Positions 1 to 7,486 of a stretch of DNA of 39,130 nt are shown in pieces. Position 1 is the stretch's first letter; every line of letters starts with the position of its first letter. Both the position numbers and the translations under genes were made by a program. The DNA is taken from NCBI GenBank assembly GCA_964485695.1, contig CAZAKZ010000040.1, positions 1-39,130 on the forward strand, read 5' to 3'. A model generated the notes under the pieces. That model saw nothing but the letters and a program-made list of their open reading frames with translations. It was not told the origin of the DNA and did no database searches. Source of the DNA: CAZAKZ01 sp964485695 (GTDB lineage: Bacteria; Planctomycetota; JAFGQW01).

Positions 1-2
1 GC

Positions 3-227
3 AGCTTGATAATCTACCCTGAAATCAGCCAAATTTTTGCAACGTTAGGGTTGACCTACACCGTGAACAAGACCTCCGGCCTGACGCTGGTGGTGGTCAC
101 CTTCCTGAACTCGGACACCAAGCGTGACCACCTCCTGGTGTTCTTCGACGACCGGGGCGTGGTGAGCGCCATCGGCAAGAGCCTGGACGCGGACCGGACC
201 TCTTACAAGCTGCCCTTCGGCCAATGA
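3..227 (+). CDS. BamE/SmpA-like envelope protein, 3' part only
   Basis: The frame is open to the left edge of the window, so only the last 75 or so codons are seen and the true start lies upstream. The visible part reads as a beta-rich C-terminal domain. It has a run of hydrophobic strands (LTLVVVTFLN), then a charged turn and HLLVFFDDRGVVSAIG, which resembles the last strands of the SmpA/OmlA (BamE) fold, where an F-x-D-x-G-V pattern is typical. The tail ends in KLPFGQ. The stop overlaps the start of the next gene (ATGA), so the two are probably translationally coupled. BamE is an outer-membrane lipoprotein of the BAM complex, but with the N-terminus missing I cannot confirm a lipobox. The family call is a resemblance only. 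Confidence 0.55.
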   Translation, partial: SLIIYPEISQIFATLGLTYTVNKTSGLTLVVVTFLNSDTKRDHLLVFFDDRGVVSAIGKSLDADRTSYKLPFGQ

Positions 228-928
228 CGCGGCCCCTGTGGATCCTTACACTCCTGGCCCTGGCCTGCCTGCCCGCCTGCGGCGTCTTCTCCTACGGGCT
301 TAGCCACGTCGAGAACGACAGCCCGGTAGAACCGGCGGTCGCCTCGGAGTTCACCGTGGGCAGCAGCCGCCTCGCCGAGGTGGTGACGCGCCTGGGTCCC
401 CCCGACCGGGTGTCCTTCTTCTGGCCCCACGGCAGCCGGCGGGTGATCCGATTCGAGTATGCCTTCGGCAAGCGCAGGTTCTCCGACATGACCTTCCACA
501 TCCCTCGGCAGGAGGTGTCCACCTACAACTCGGGCGTGCGCTTTTTTCTCCTCTACCTGGACGCACTGCGTGGCAAGTCCCTCATACCGGACGAAGTCCA
601 GCTTCAAAAGCTACCCACCACCGCGTCCCGCGTCGGTGTTCGCGCCGCCAGTAATCACCGCCTCTCCAGGTACCGGGCTCTGGGGGGCAGCCTGGACGGG
701 GGCGAGCGCCGCCTGAGCCGCCTGCAGGCCACGACCATGGCGGAATCTCCGGGGCGTCGGGGGCCGGTGTCTCGCCTCGATGCCCTGGTCCTCCAGGGCA
801 AGGCCACGGGCTTCGACGTGGTGCGCCTCGAGTTCAACGACCGGGGGGTTCTCATCAACCGGGAGATCCGCCTCGGCACGCCCCGCACCGACCTGAAGGG
901 GCAGCTCCTGGAATCGGTGCTGCAGTAG
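224..928 (+). CDS. Small lipoprotein with BamE-like halves
   Basis: This is a 234-residue predicted lipoprotein. The N-terminus is a short signal peptide (MTRPLWILTLLALACLPAC) with two possible lipobox cysteines, Cys15 (ALAC) and Cys19 (LPAC). After it comes VGSSRLAEVVTRLGPPDRV (about residues 46-64), which resembles the helix-plus-turn pattern of SmpA/OmlA domains (G-x-S/T-x-x-x-V-x-x-x-LG-x-P). Near the C-terminus VRLEFNDRGVL (about 198-208) resembles the final strands of the same fold. It overlaps the preceding gene by 4 nt (ATGA) and is convergent with the phosphate transporter, 16 nt away. A role in outer-membrane assembly is inference from fold resemblance and from the coupling to another BamE-like gene. 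The middle (about 105-180) matches nothing I recognise. Confidence 0.7.
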   Translation: MTRPLWILTLLALACLPACGVFSYGLSHVENDSPVEPAVASEFTVGSSRLAEVVTRLGPPDRVSFFWPHGSRRVIRFEYAFGKRRFSDMTFHIPRQEVSTYNSGVRFFLLYLDALRGKSLIPDEVQLQKLPTTASRVGVRAASNHRLSRYRALGGSLDGGERRLSRLQATTMAESPGRRGPVSRLDALVLQGKATGFDVVRLEFNDRGVLINREIRLGTPRTDLKGQLLESVLQ

Positions 929-944
929 AGGCGTACCACGGCCC

Positions 945-3191
945 TCAATCCCGCGCCTTCAGCTTCAGCGGATCCTGGAAGATCTCGAGCAGCAGGACGA
1001 TCTGCTCGGTGATCCTCCGGGCGTTCCACATGAATCCGTAGAAGAGGATGCTCAGGCGAGTCTTCGAGGTGTTGTCCTGGATCCGCATGATCTGGTTCTG
1101 GTCGAACTCGTTGATCAGCATTTCCAGCTCCTCCCGTTTGGCGTCGATGAAGGCGTTGTCCGGGTGCTTCTTCTCGAGGAACGCGGCCGCGGCGTGGTCC
1201 AGGAGCTGGGTGATGCACGTCTTGACGTGGTCCAGCTCGCTGATCTGAGCATCCAGCAGGCCCGCGTGGTTGTTCGCCACGTGCTTGTGGGCGCGCATGA
1301 CGACGTCGCGCTGGCTCTCGGCGATGCGCTGGAGGGTGCTGATGGTCTCGGCGTATCGCTGGGTGTTCTCGACCTCTTCCCGCTGCAGGAGCCTCAGGAC
1401 CTTGAAGATGTTGGCGATGACGATGTTGGCCCACTGCTGGATCTTCTTCTGCCGCTTCTTGGCGATCTTCAGCGTGTGAAGGTCCTGCCTGGAGAGTCCG
1501 TCGAAGCCTTCGACCAGCATGCGCCTCACCTCCTTGAGGAAGATACCGGTGTGCTCGAAGGTGAGGTGGATGGCGGCGTTTGAGTCCTGGATCTTCTTGA
1601 GGTTGAAGACCTCGATGGCCTGCTCGTCTTCCTCGCGGGTCTTGTGCAGCCGCCGGTTGCGGAGGATGAGCAGGCCGGCGAAGCAGGCGATACTGAGAAT
1701 CCCCGGCACCTGTCCGTAGTAGATGACGAGGGCGAAAACCGACGACACCGTGAAGGCCATCATGGCCGTGAAGAACCACCCTCCGATGACGGTCAGCACG
1801 CCGGTGACGCGGAAGACGGCGCTCTCCCGACCCCACGCCTGGTCGGACAGGGAGGTGCCCATGGCGACCATGAAGGTGACGTAGGTCGTCGACAGGGGGA
1901 GCTTCAGCGAGGTGGCGAAGGAGATGAGGGCACTCGCCACCATGAGGTTCACCGAGGCCCGCACGAGGTCGAAGGAGGGGACGGTGCCGTCCTCGTCGGG
2001 CGGGGGACGGAACTGGGCCCTGTCGAAGCGCCGGGCGATCTTTTCGCGCAAGGCGCCCGGAACGACGGTGTTGATCAGGCCGAAGAAGGAGGCCACGATG
2101 CGGACGATGGTCTGGGAAAGCGCCGTGGCCTCGAAGCGCTCCAGGCCCTCGTCCTGGCGGCCGAGGCTCACCTCGGTCTTGGTGACCGTCCGCGCCTTCC
2201 GGGAGATCCAGAGCGTGACCACCATGATGATGCCGGCGATGACCAGGAATAGGGTTTGGGACCTGACCGGTTCCTGGAGGGCCTCCATGGTCTGGCCGGA
2301 CATGCTTTCGCTTCCCGAGGCGACCACGTAGGCGCTCATGCCGGCGAGGGGAACCCCGATGAAGTTGACCAGGTCGTTGGCCGCAAAGGCCAGGGCCAGG
2401 GCGAAGGTCCCCACCAGGACGATCACCTTCAGGATGTTGATCCGCGTGAATATCAGGAGCATCTGGAGGAACACGGAGCAGGCCAGGAACGAGGCGCCGA
2501 GAATCAGCCAGGTGTTGCCCTTGATCCAGGCCAGGGTTTCAGGGGTGATGAAGGTGGAGCCCTTGGCGCCCTTGATGAGGATGAAGTAGGTGATGGAGGC
2601 CAGGGCGGCACCGCCCCACACGGCCCCGTAGCGCCCGATGCGCTTCTGGAAGTCGAAGGTGAAGATGATGCGCGAGATGAACTGGACGAAGGCGCCCACG
2701 AAGAAGGCGATGACCACTGACAGGAGAATGCCTGAGATGATCGCCAGAGCCTTGCTCGTGTTGATGTAGTCGACCACCGCGGAGAAGTTCATGCCCGCGC
2801 CGGCTATCTTCACCAGGGACACCGCCACCGCCGCCCCCAGAAGCTCGAAGACGATGGATACCGTCGTGGACGTGGGGAGCCCGAAGGTGTTGTAGAGATC
2901 GAGGAGGATGATGTCCGTCAGCATCACGGCCAGGAACATGACCATGAGCTCGGGCATGGTGAAGAACTGGGGGTGGAAGATGCCCTTCCGGGCCACTTCC
3001 ATCATGCCGCTCGAGAAGGTGACGCCCGCCAGCATGCCGAGGCTGGCGATGATCATGATCACGTGGCGCGGCGCCACGCGCGATCCGATGGAGGAGTTCA
3101 GGAAATTGACCGCGTCATTGCTGACCCCCACGATGAGATCGGAAATCGCGAGGGCGAAGAGCAAGAAGATGGCGCCCTGAAAGAGGTCCAT
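945..3191 (-). CDS. PiT-family inorganic phosphate transporter with cytoplasmic PhoU-like tail
   Basis: This integral inner-membrane protein of about 748 residues is a phosphate permease of the PiT family (SLC20 relatives, driven by protons or Na+). Both signature repeats are visible. One is near the N-terminus (GVSNDAVNFLNSSIGSR, about residues 22-38), the other in the middle (FAANDLVNFIGVPLAG). They are set among about ten hydrophobic helices. After about residue 510 a soluble, mostly helical tail of some 240 residues resembles PhoU-like domains (heptad-rich, K/E/Q-rich). Classical PitA is about 500 residues, so this is the long form. An in-frame TTG lies two codons earlier, but the Shine-Dalgarno GGAG sits 6 nt before the ATG, so I prefer the ATG. 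The gene is transcribed alone, with direct repeats upstream that could bind a PhoB-type regulator. Confidence 0.93.
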   Translation of the reverse strand: MDLFQGAIFLLFALAISDLIVGVSNDAVNFLNSSIGSRVAPRHVIMIIASLGMLAGVTFSSGMMEVARKGIFHPQFFTMPELMVMFLAVMLTDIILLDLYNTFGLPTSTTVSIVFELLGAAVAVSLVKIAGAGMNFSAVVDYINTSKALAIISGILLSVVIAFFVGAFVQFISRIIFTFDFQKRIGRYGAVWGGAALASITYFILIKGAKGSTFITPETLAWIKGNTWLILGASFLACSVFLQMLLIFTRINILKVIVLVGTFALALAFAANDLVNFIGVPLAGMSAYVVASGSESMSGQTMEALQEPVRSQTLFLVIAGIIMVVTLWISRKARTVTKTEVSLGRQDEGLERFEATALSQTIVRIVASFFGLINTVVPGALREKIARRFDRAQFRPPPDEDGTVPSFDLVRASVNLMVASALISFATSLKLPLSTTYVTFMVAMGTSLSDQAWGRESAVFRVTGVLTVIGGWFFTAMMAFTVSSVFALVIYYGQVPGILSIACFAGLLILRNRRLHKTREEDEQAIEVFNLKKIQDSNAAIHLTFEHTGIFLKEVRRMLVEGFDGLSRQDLHTLKIAKKRQKKIQQWANIVIANIFKVLRLLQREEVENTQRYAETISTLQRIAESQRDVVMRAHKHVANNHAGLLDAQISELDHVKTCITQLLDHAAAAFLEKKHPDNAFIDAKREELEMLINEFDQNQIMRIQDNTSKTRLSILFYGFMWNARRITEQIVLLLEIFQDPLKLKARD

Positions 3192-3346
3192 GATCAACTC
3201 CAGGATTGGCCCGAAAACGAAGAGCGACTCATGTAGATCGTGGTGAGTGGGGCATCTGTTCTCTTTCCGGAGAGAACGAGGACCACTTCAGAGTAAAGAG
3301 TCATCTTGTCAGGTCCGCCCCACGTGTTTCCTTCGATGGTCACGAG

Positions 3347-3402
3347 ATGAAGATAATAATATGAAGACACTACATGAAGACAATATGAAGATAATATAAA
3401 GA
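3347..3402 (-). repeat. Direct repeats of ATGAAGA, the last three 11 bp apart
   Basis: Copies of ATGAAGA start at 3347, 3361, 3374 and 3385, with a degenerate copy (ATAAAGA) at 3396. The spacings are 14, 13, 11 and 11 bp. Read toward the phosphate transporter the unit is close to TRTCTTCATRT. An 11-bp period of 7-bp direct repeats is the geometry bound by PhoB/OmpR-family response regulators, and the adjacent gene is a phosphate permease. The base sequence is not the E. coli Pho box (CTGTCAT), so a regulatory role is inference. The block is strikingly AT-rich for its surroundings. Confidence 0.55.
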
Positions 3403-3502
3403 TGGTGCATAGGCGCGGTTATCACATCAACAGGACTGGAAGAAGACCCTGTGCCAGGATGGGCGCAAGGGTCTGGTTCGGCTCCCTCCTCCGTGTGTCG
3501 AG

Positions 3503-3531
3503 TTGACCGTTCCCGGTATAACGCATATCCT
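3503..3531 (+). promoter_or_regulatory. Sigma70-type promoter for the secreted protein
   Basis: TTGACC (5/6 to the -35 consensus) at 3503-3508 and TATCCT (4/6 to -10) at 3526-3531 are separated by exactly 17 bp. Transcription would begin near 3538, giving a leader of about 58 nt before the ATG at 3596. Confidence 0.5.
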
Positions 3532-3595
3532 GGACAGAGAGAGTCCGATCGGGAGACGAATTCGCACCCCAGGACCCATGGAAGGAGATTCAACC

Positions 3596-4582
3596 ATGCT
3601 CCGGAGAACCGCATTCATCCTTCTGGCCGTCGCGTTCCTGTGCCACGCCGCCGCGGCCCAGCAGTTCCTCGATCCATTCAACTACTTAAAGAGCACCACC
3701 ATCCCCGGCTACACCGAGCACGTGGGCAACTGGCAGGCCCTCGGCACCGAGGTCCAGTGCCAGAGCGGCATCTCCAGCCAGACATTGATCCACAACACCA
3801 TCCAGGACCTGGACTGCTGCGTGGAAACGACCGCCATGTACGAGACCACCCTGCCAGGCATCCAGCGCACCGGCCCCATCACGCGGTTCACCGGTACGGG
3901 CAGCTCGGGCAACTACTTCTATCTAAAGATCCAGGACAACGGATCCAGGACAGGATTCGATTACTACTTCGTCTACTACCAGGGCGGAGGCTCGGCGTTC
4001 ATGTCCGGGAAGATTTCTCCCGTCACCACCATTGCCCGGACCCGCATGCAGGTGTTCGAGGAAGGCTCCAGCGTCCGGGTCCAGATCTTCATCGACACGA
4101 ACATGGACGGGCTCTGGGACATCGCCCGATCGGCCCTGACCTCCAACGGATTCGGTAAGACGGGCGGCATCGGCATCAACGGTGCCCGTTCCGCCAGGGC
4201 CGACGACCTGAAGTACTTCAACGCCATCCTCTATCTGAACGGCACACCCAAGGTCGGCACCAGTGTGACTTTGAAGGGCAGGGCCAGCATCAACCAGCCC
4301 TACATCGGTGCCTGCAGCCTCGGCCACGCCGGCACCCCGCTGGGCGCGGGCCGGGCGATCCCCCTGGACCTGGACAGCCTCTTCTGGGCCTCCCTCTCCA
4401 ATCCGGTGGTCTTCTCGAATTTCATGGGACTCACCGACATGAAGGGGGATTTCACCATGACCCTGAACATCCCCGCGATCCCGCAGCTCGTGGGGCTGAC
4501 CGTCTGGAGCTCCGCCGTGACCGCCACGGTCCAGGGCATCATCGACATCGCCCCCGACGTGCAGATCACCTTCGTGTCGTAG
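3596..4582 (+). CDS. Secreted protein of unknown function with a shared C-terminal domain
   Basis: This is a 328-residue secreted protein. The ATG at 3596 is preceded by AAGGAG about 8 nt upstream and opens directly into a signal peptide (MLRRTAFILLAVAFLCHAAAAQQ, cleavage near residue 21). The frame runs further upstream, but that part lies across the promoter and is not protein-like. Residues about 22-215 are rich in aromatic, Gly, Ser and Thr residues and look like a beta-sandwich; I see no catalytic motif. The last 110 residues or so carry GTSVTLKG, an LGHAG turn, LDLDSLF and an IP-x-x-P-x-L-x-G-L segment. This resembles the end of the beta-helix protein at 28194-29672. A monocistronic unit is likely, because it has its own promoter and a strong terminator. 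No function can be assigned. Confidence 0.8.
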   Translation: MLRRTAFILLAVAFLCHAAAAQQFLDPFNYLKSTTIPGYTEHVGNWQALGTEVQCQSGISSQTLIHNTIQDLDCCVETTAMYETTLPGIQRTGPITRFTGTGSSGNYFYLKIQDNGSRTGFDYYFVYYQGGGSAFMSGKISPVTTIARTRMQVFEEGSSVRVQIFIDTNMDGLWDIARSALTSNGFGKTGGIGINGARSARADDLKYFNAILYLNGTPKVGTSVTLKGRASINQPYIGACSLGHAGTPLGAGRAIPLDLDSLFWASLSNPVVFSNFMGLTDMKGDFTMTLNIPAIPQLVGLTVWSSAVTATVQGIIDIAPDVQITFVS

Positions 4583-4606
4583 CCGATACAGATTCCGGAC
4601 CCAGGG

Positions 4607-4644
4607 AACCGGCGAGAACGGAATCGCTCTCGCCGGTTTTTTTT
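4607..4644 (+). terminator. Intrinsic terminator after the secreted protein gene
   Basis: There is a perfect 11-bp stem (AACCGGCGAGA at 4607-4617 with TCTCGCCGGTT at 4628-4638), a 10-nt loop, and a T run continuing to 4644. It lies 25 nt after the stop codon at 4582 and isolates this gene from the arginine promoter just downstream. Confidence 0.93.
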
Positions 4645-4666
4645 GTCCGGATTCCGAAAATTCCTG

Positions 4667-4706
4667 TTGTCTAATTATGCGCAAGAACGTATATATATGA
4701 GCATAA
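4667..4706 (+). promoter_or_regulatory. argR/arginine operon promoter with overlapping palindromic operator
   Basis: TTGTCT (4667-4672) and TATATA (4690-4695) are 17 bp apart and make a good promoter. Superimposed is an inverted repeat, TTATGC at 4675-4680 and GCATAA at 4701-4706, centred on the -10 box. A tighter dyad TATG-AG-CATA is also present at 4697-4706. AT-rich dyads with ATGC/GCAT half-sites around the -10 resemble ARG boxes, so autorepression by ArgR and control of the downstream genes are plausible. With transcription starting near 4702, only the ATG at 4727 can be the argR start. Confidence 0.6.
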
Positions 4707-4726
4707 CTAATACACGGGACTCCCCC

Positions 4727-5185
4727 ATGCCCACGGATAAAGACCATAGAAAGCCCCGCCAGGAGAAGATCGTCTCCCTGCTGCGGCGCCACCGTATCCG
4801 GAACCAGACGGACCTGGTGGACCGACTCCGGAAGAGCGGCTTCGAGGTCACCCAGTCCAGCATCAGCCGCGACCTGCACCACCTCGGGGTGATCAAGGCC
4901 GGGGGGCGCTACAGGATGCCCGACTCCAGAGAAGAGGCCGCGGCGGGCACCCTCGAGGACGTGGCCCGGTTCCTCCGCAAGGTGACCCGGGCCGGGGCCA
5001 ACCTCACGGTGGTACACACGGCCATTGGCGCGGCCCAGACCGTAGCGCTGGCCGTGGACGGGGCCGCTTGGCCCGAGGTGGTGGGCACCGTGGCCGGGGA
5101 CGACACCCTCTTCATCGCGACCTTGTCCGGCCGGGAGCAGCGAAAGCTCCTTCATCGGCTGGAGAAGATCATGAGATCGGCATGA
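4727..5185 (+). CDS. argR: Arginine repressor ArgR
   Basis: This is a 152-residue transcription factor that senses L-arginine and binds ARG boxes as a hexamer. The N-terminal winged-helix domain spans about residues 8-65, with recognition-helix text TQSSISRDL (42-50). The C-terminal oligomerisation and arginine-binding domain contains GTVAGDDT (120-127), matching the GTIAGDDT motif of E. coli ArgR, including the paired Asp residues (125, 126) that contact arginine. Two earlier in-frame starts (TTG at 4643, ATG at 4697) lie in or before the promoter and are rejected. The 152-residue length equals the family norm. It sits at the head of the arginine cluster, 19 nt before argG, which suggests autoregulation together with the biosynthetic genes. 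Confidence 0.95.
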   Translation: MPTDKDHRKPRQEKIVSLLRRHRIRNQTDLVDRLRKSGFEVTQSSISRDLHHLGVIKAGGRYRMPDSREEAAAGTLEDVARFLRKVTRAGANLTVVHTAIGAAQTVALAVDGAAWPEVVGTVAGDDTLFIATLSGREQRKLLHRLEKIMRSA

Positions 5186-5204
5186 CGCCGCAGGAAGGCA
5201 CTCC

Positions 5205-6419
5205 ATGACGGCTCCCATCTTACTGGCGTTCTCCGGCGGACTGGACACCTCCTTCTGCGTGCCGTGGCTCAAGGAGGCCACAGGACGTCCCGTGGTCACC
5301 GTCACCGTCAACACCGGCGGCCTCGACGAGGGGGACGCCGGAGCGCTCGTGGACCAAGCCCGCGCCCTGGGCGCCGCAGACTCCATCCTGGTGGACGCCC
5401 GCGCCGCCTTCTTCGAGGAGGTGATCCGGTTCCTCATCATGGGGAACATCCGTCGCGGCCAGGTCTACCCCCTGAGCGTCGGCGCCGAACGCGGCCTCCA
5501 GGCCCGGGAGACGGCCCGCGTCGCCACCCGCCTCGGTTCCGACGCCGTGGCCCATGGCTGCACCGCCGCCGGCAACGACCAGGTTCGCTTCGAGGTAGCG
5601 CTCCGGACCCTCGCCCCCGACCTGGAAATCCTCGCCCCGGTGCGCGACCGACCCCGCCCCCGCGCCGATCAGGAAGCCTACCTGAAGTCCCGCGGCCTTC
5701 CGGTACCGCCGACGGGATCGGCTTATTCCATCAACCGCGGCCTGTGGGGCACCACCATCGGAGGCCGCGAGACCCTCGACTCCCGGGAATCCATCCCGGA
5801 GGAGGCGTGGGTCCTCACCCGGGGCGCCTTCGACAATCCCGCCCCGTCCACCCGGCACACCCTGGCCTTCACCCGCGGCGTGCCCACTGCCTTCGACGGC
5901 AAGGTCCTGGATCCCGTCCCCCTCATCGAGGCCGTGGAAACCGCAGCCCGGATTCACGGCATCGGCCGCGGCATCCACCTGGGCGACACCGTGCTGGGCA
6001 CCAAGGGCCGCGTGGCCTTCGAGGCGCCGGCGCCCGAGGTGCTGCTGACCGCCCACCGCGAGCTGGAAAAACTCACCCTCACCCTTCGCCAGTCTCGCAT
6101 CAAGGAGACCGTGTCCGGGGTGTACGGCGATCGGGTTCACGAGGGCCAGCACCTCGATCCCGTGTGCCGCGACATCGAGGCATTGCTTCTCTCCTCGCAG
6201 CGAAACGTCACCGGCACGGTGCACCTGCTGTTTCGGACGGGCGGCCTCTTCGTGGAGGGAGTGACCTCCCCGCACTCCCTCATGGCGGCCTCCTCAGGCA
6301 CGTACGGCGAGGCCACGGGCGAATGGACCGCCGAGGACGCCCGCGGCTTTTCCCGCATGGTGTCACTGGCCACCAGGCTCCACGCCCGGGCCTCCACCCC
6401 GAAAACGGAGACCCCATGA
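5205..6419 (+). CDS. argG: Argininosuccinate synthase
   Basis: This 404-residue cytoplasmic enzyme condenses citrulline and aspartate with ATP to argininosuccinate. The N-terminal PP-loop motif SGGLDTS is at residues 10-16. GNDQVRFE (123-130) is the conserved citrulline/aspartate-binding segment. The text YSINRGLWGTTIGGRETL replaces the usual YSxDxNLWG-type segment and is the divergent form I associate with Bacteroidota, where it accompanies acylornithine carbamoyltransferases. A purine-rich Shine-Dalgarno (AGGAAGG) lies about 8 nt before the ATG. The stop overlaps the next start (ATGA). Placing argG, a late-pathway gene, first after argR is also the order I recall from Bacteroidota-type arginine clusters. 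Confidence 0.95.
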   Translation: MTAPILLAFSGGLDTSFCVPWLKEATGRPVVTVTVNTGGLDEGDAGALVDQARALGAADSILVDARAAFFEEVIRFLIMGNIRRGQVYPLSVGAERGLQARETARVATRLGSDAVAHGCTAAGNDQVRFEVALRTLAPDLEILAPVRDRPRPRADQEAYLKSRGLPVPPTGSAYSINRGLWGTTIGGRETLDSRESIPEEAWVLTRGAFDNPAPSTRHTLAFTRGVPTAFDGKVLDPVPLIEAVETAARIHGIGRGIHLGDTVLGTKGRVAFEAPAPEVLLTAHRELEKLTLTLRQSRIKETVSGVYGDRVHEGQHLDPVCRDIEALLLSSQRNVTGTVHLLFRTGGLFVEGVTSPHSLMAASSGTYGEATGEWTAEDARGFSRMVSLATRLHARASTPKTETP

Positions 6420-7486
6420 AGACCGTCCGGCTCGACAAGATCGCCTCGGTGACCCGGACCTGCGGCCTGAAGCGGGAGGTCCGGGTCTCGGCGGACATTC
6501 CGTGCGAGGAAGGCGTGGTGGTGGCCGTGGAGGTGCTCACCGAGAAGGTCACGTACAACCAACTGGAGCTCACCACCGGCCGTATGGCGCGGGTGAAGTG
6601 CGGCGACGTCATCGCCGGCGCCCTCGGCCACCGCAAGGCCCTGTTCGGGTACGCCGGCCACATGCCCGAGCGTCTGGCTCCCGGCGACACCCTCCACCTC
6701 CTGAACATGGGCGGTGTCCTCGGCATGTGCGACGGCATCAATCCGGACCTCGGCCCTCCGTTCGAATGCCGGGTCCTGGGCGCCGTGCTCCACTTCCCCG
6801 TCCTCGGAGAGCGCATCGGCGTGCCGGGCCGCATAGGCCGGGCCGCTCCGGATCCGGTCGCAGCCCCGGACACACGGGGCATTCCCGTGGTGGCCGTGGT
6901 GGGGACCTGCATGCAGAGCGGCAAGACTGCCGCCGCCTGCAGCCTCATCCGGCACTTCAGCCACTCGGGCCTTACCGTGGACGCCTTCAAGGCCACGGGC
7001 GTTTCCCTGTGCCGCGACATCCTGGCCATGGAGGATGCGGGCGCCCGCAAGACCGCCATCTTCACCGACCTGGGCATCGTCTCCACCACAAAGCGAAACG
7101 GCCCCGCCGTCACCCGCACCCTCCTTGCCGGCCTGGCCGCGGGCAAGCCGGATGCCATTGTCGTCGAGCTCGGCGACGGGCTTCTGGGCGCCTACGGCGT
7201 GGAGGCCATCCTCGAGGACGAGGCCGTGTGCGAGGCCTTCACCGGCGTGTTGCTGGCCGCCAACGACCCCGTGGCGGCCTGGGGCGGGGTAGAGCTGCTA
7301 CGGGGCCGGTACGAGATCGAGCCCGTGGCGGTCACGGGACCGGCCACCGACAACCAGGCCGGCACTTGCATTATCGAGGAGCGTATGAACGTCCCGGCCT
7401 GGAACGCCCGCACCCAGGGCGCTGACCTGATGGAGGCCGTGCGGAAACACCTGGGGCTAGATTTGGATATAGAGGGTAAGCCATGA
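6416..7486 (+). CDS. Unrecognised P-loop NTPase embedded in the arginine operon
   Basis: This is a 356-residue soluble protein of unknown function. Residues about 1-140 form a beta-rich N-terminal domain with conserved-looking Gly, Cys and His residues (for example KCGDVIAGALGHRKALFGY). Then VVAVVGTCMQSGKTAAA gives a P-loop of the GTxxxxGKT type (GTCMQSGKT, residues 163-171). This form is seen in SIMIBI-class enzymes such as BioD and in DUF1611-like proteins. Downstream text (FKATGVSLC, IVVELGDGLLGAYG, LLAANDPVAAWGG) fits the rest of such a nucleotide-binding domain. It overlaps argG by 4 nt and argC by 4 nt, so it is translationally locked into arginine synthesis. It has no role in the textbook pathway. 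The open frame extends upstream within argG in another frame, but only the coupled ATG is credible. Confidence 0.85.
   Translation: MKTVRLDKIASVTRTCGLKREVRVSADIPCEEGVVVAVEVLTEKVTYNQLELTTGRMARVKCGDVIAGALGHRKALFGYAGHMPERLAPGDTLHLLNMGGVLGMCDGINPDLGPPFECRVLGAVLHFPVLGERIGVPGRIGRAAPDPVAAPDTRGIPVVAVVGTCMQSGKTAAACSLIRHFSHSGLTVDAFKATGVSLCRDILAMEDAGARKTAIFTDLGIVSTTKRNGPAVTRTLLAGLAAGKPDAIVVELGDGLLGAYGVEAILEDEAVCEAFTGVLLAANDPVAAWGGVELLRGRYEIEPVAVTGPATDNQAGTCIIEERMNVPAWNARTQGADLMEAVRKHLGLDLDIEGKP

Larger units (their letters stand above)
3192..3595. other. Gene-less stretch between the divergent phosphate transporter and secreted protein
   Basis: About 400 bases without a credible gene. It holds a small perfect hairpin near 3258-3277 (arms GTTCTCT and AGAGAAC, 6-nt loop), an AT-rich block of ATGAAGA direct repeats (3347-3402), and a promoter reading right (3503-3531). 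Short open frames here lack ribosome sites and protein-like composition. The segment is a shared upstream region of two divergent genes. Confidence 0.7.

Noticed and set aside
3347..3402. CRISPR array
   Set aside because: The repeats are 7 bp with 4-7 bp spacers, far too short, and no cas genes are present.
3309..3681. Short minus-strand frames between the phosphate transporter and the secreted protein
   Set aside because: They have no ribosome site, no domain text, and cross the promoter and AT-rich repeat block.
4643..4726. Earlier TTG (4643) and ATG (4697) starts for argR
   Set aside because: They lie in or before the promoter, and the resulting extra residues match nothing in ArgR.
5264..6415. 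Upstream in-frame extension of the P-loop NTPase through argG
   Set aside because: It is Arg/Pro-rich out-of-frame translation of argG. The coupled ATG at 6416 is the sensible start.
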